NCBI GenBank assembly: GCA_031292465.1
Contig: JARLHB010000272.1
Location: forward strand, 1-7,668
DNA from: Ignavibacteriaceae bacterium
GTDB taxonomy: Bacteria > Bacteroidota > Ignavibacteria > Ignavibacteriales > Ignavibacteriaceae
DNA: 7,668 bases
Direction of reading: 5' to 3'
A program made the translations under genes and the position numbers. This document shows positions 6,405 through 7,668 of this stretch, piece after piece. The notes below the pieces were generated by a model. The model saw only the letters and a program-made list of their open reading frames with translations, was not told the origin of the DNA and searched no databases. How positions within the stretch are numbered: the stretch's first letter is position 1; the number at the start of each line of letters is the position of its first letter.

Positions 6405-7668
6405 TTAAATGTCTGAAACTTTAAGCAAATCAAGTCGCATATAGATACCCGCAATAGTCCAAAACATTATTGAAAATTGCAGACCGTCAAAAATTGGTTC
6501 TACCATTGAGTGCATTATTCCCCCTATGAATGAAGCAATAATACACCACCTGAAAATTCTAATTGCTTCATTGCTTTCATTTTTAAAGCCTGAAAAAGCA
6601 TGACGAAGAAGAGATCCAAATATAGCTATGAAAAATATTGTTCCAACTATACCTACTTCCCCTAATGCACCTAGCAAAATATTATGAGCCGCTGGTGAAG
6701 AATCAACGGATATAAAATTAGCATAATAATTTAGATTACCTACTCCTACCCCTGTTATTGGATTATTGAGAAATGCTTTCCATACCTCTTCGTAAAAACC
6801 AATCCTTGAAAAGGTCGAGACACTAGTATCTAATGTGGATATCCCGTGAAACAATACGTATGTAAGCGGATTTAATAATATTACTAAAGATACTATTACT
6901 AGTATTATAGCAAAAGGAATAAGCGTTTTAGCCTTCAAAACTCTAGAAAATAATATAATTAAAGCAATTGCAAGGGCTAAAATTCCACCCCTTGATAAAG
7001 TTAAAATAGTAGCAAAGACCATTATTACCAATGAAATAGTAATCAAAATTTTCAAGCGCCTAGAATTTGTGTAAAAAAGATAACCAATTGCTAATGGAAT
7101 AATTATCACATAAAAAGAAGCTAAATAGTTTGATTTCCCCCACCCTACACTGAGAAGATTTTTTCTTATAAATAGTGCTACAAAACCAGTTGCAAATCCG
7201 CCAAGATCAACTAATATCTTAATTTCAATAAAAGACAGGATTAAGCCCCATATTATTATGCCGTAAATTAATGACTTTAATTGTGTTTTGTTTTTAATAG
7301 AATAAAATGTTATGCAAAGAGCCAAAAAGCCAGCATAATAATCCTTCCAATAAGATATAATCTTTATTCTATCAATTGCTATTATTAAGCCTACTAATAA
7401 AGCCCATAATAAAAAAGGTATCCAAGATACTATAAAAGACGGAAATTTTTGTTTTTTATCAAAATTATACAAAAACTTAACAATGGCAAATCCTGTCAAT
7501 AATACTAATGTTAATTCTCCTATAATTGGCGCATGACTTTCCATATTGGCTTTTGCGCCAACAAATGTATCTGCAAGTAAAGAGAACATGAATATATGTG
7601 CAACTAAATATGGGGCACTGAATGCAAAATATAGTATACTACCCAATAATAAGATAGAAAGTGCTATA
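6405..7668 (-). CDS. O-antigen polymerase/ligase (Wzy_C domain), 5' end beyond the window
   Basis: At least 420 residues of a polytopic membrane protein are present. The earliest start codon in the window is TTG at 7646, but the frame stays open to the right edge with hydrophobic residues (IALSILL) that continue the same membrane helix. The true start is therefore very probably outside. Counting from that TTG, Wzy_C landmarks are WGKSNYLAS (169-177), TLSRGG (216-221) and RIGFYEEVWKAF with NPITGVGVGNL (281-304). AAHNILLGALGEVGIVG (319-335) follows, with the conserved loop His321. Hydrophobic segments cover most of the rest, and the protein ends with a short charged tail. Such proteins either polymerise repeat units (Wzy) or ligate the glycan to lipid A core (WaaL). 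Position next to wzx favours polymerase, but sequence alone does not decide, so no symbol is given. Confidence 0.9.
   Translation of the reverse strand, partial: IALSILLLGSILYFAFSAPYLVAHIFMFSLLADTFVGAKANMESHAPIIGELTLVLLTGFAIVKFLYNFDKKQKFPSFIVSWIPFLLWALLVGLIIAIDRIKIISYWKDYYAGFLALCITFYSIKNKTQLKSLIYGIIIWGLILSFIEIKILVDLGGFATGFVALFIRKNLLSVGWGKSNYLASFYVIIIPLAIGYLFYTNSRRLKILITISLVIMVFATILTLSRGGILALAIALIILFSRVLKAKTLIPFAIILVIVSLVILLNPLTYVLFHGISTLDTSVSTFSRIGFYEEVWKAFLNNPITGVGVGNLNYYANFISVDSSPAAHNILLGALGEVGIVGTIFFIAIFGSLLRHAFSGFKNESNEAIRIFRWCIIASFIGGIMHSMVEPIFDGLQFSIMFWTIAGIYMRLDLLKVSDI

Overview
This is an AT-rich bacterial window in which every supported gene lies on the minus strand, so transcription runs from high to low coordinates. 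It looks like the downstream end of a Wzx/Wzy-type surface-polysaccharide (O-antigen, capsule or exopolysaccharide) locus, followed by a B12-binding-type radical SAM gene and a strong rho-independent terminator. The host cannot be named from the sequence. Low G+C and the near absence of Shine-Dalgarno motifs inside the polysaccharide operon would fit a Bacteroidota- or Ignavibacteriota-like organism, but that is inference only.

Layout in transcription order: an O-antigen polymerase/ligase (Wzy/WaaL-type) gene that enters from beyond the right edge (6405-7668); a Wzx-type oligosaccharide flippase (4857-6380); a GT2 glycosyltransferase of rhamnosyltransferase type (3959-4807); a second GT2 glycosyltransferase (3011-3946); and a GT-B fold, GT4-type glycosyltransferase (1896-3011) that overlaps the preceding gene by one base. 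The gaps are 24, 49 and 12 bases and then the one-base overlap, so these five genes probably form one operon. The three transferases would add sugars to a lipid-linked repeat unit at the inner face of the membrane. Wzx would flip the unit, and the Wzy_C protein would polymerise it or ligate it. No initiating sugar-phosphate transferase, nucleotide-sugar synthesis gene or chain-length regulator is visible in the window.

A gap of about 200 bases (1693-1895) separates this operon from the radical SAM gene. The gap holds small inverted repeats and a clear GGAG Shine-Dalgarno sequence. The radical SAM gene is visibly richer in G+C than the polysaccharide genes (hand counts of sampled lines give roughly 40% against 26%).

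The main oddity is that the radical SAM gene is split by a one-base frame change at an A4 run (minus-strand sense) near 1255-1260. The N-terminal B12-binding-type domain lies in one frame and the radical SAM core in another. Restoring one A gives a continuous protein of about 524 residues with family-typical linker sequence. This could be a real mutation, a homopolymer error in the assembly or, less likely, programmed frameshifting. I see no CRISPR array, tRNA, rRNA, insertion sequence or clearly new defence-type system here. Apart from the frameshift, the region is a recognisable polysaccharide locus.
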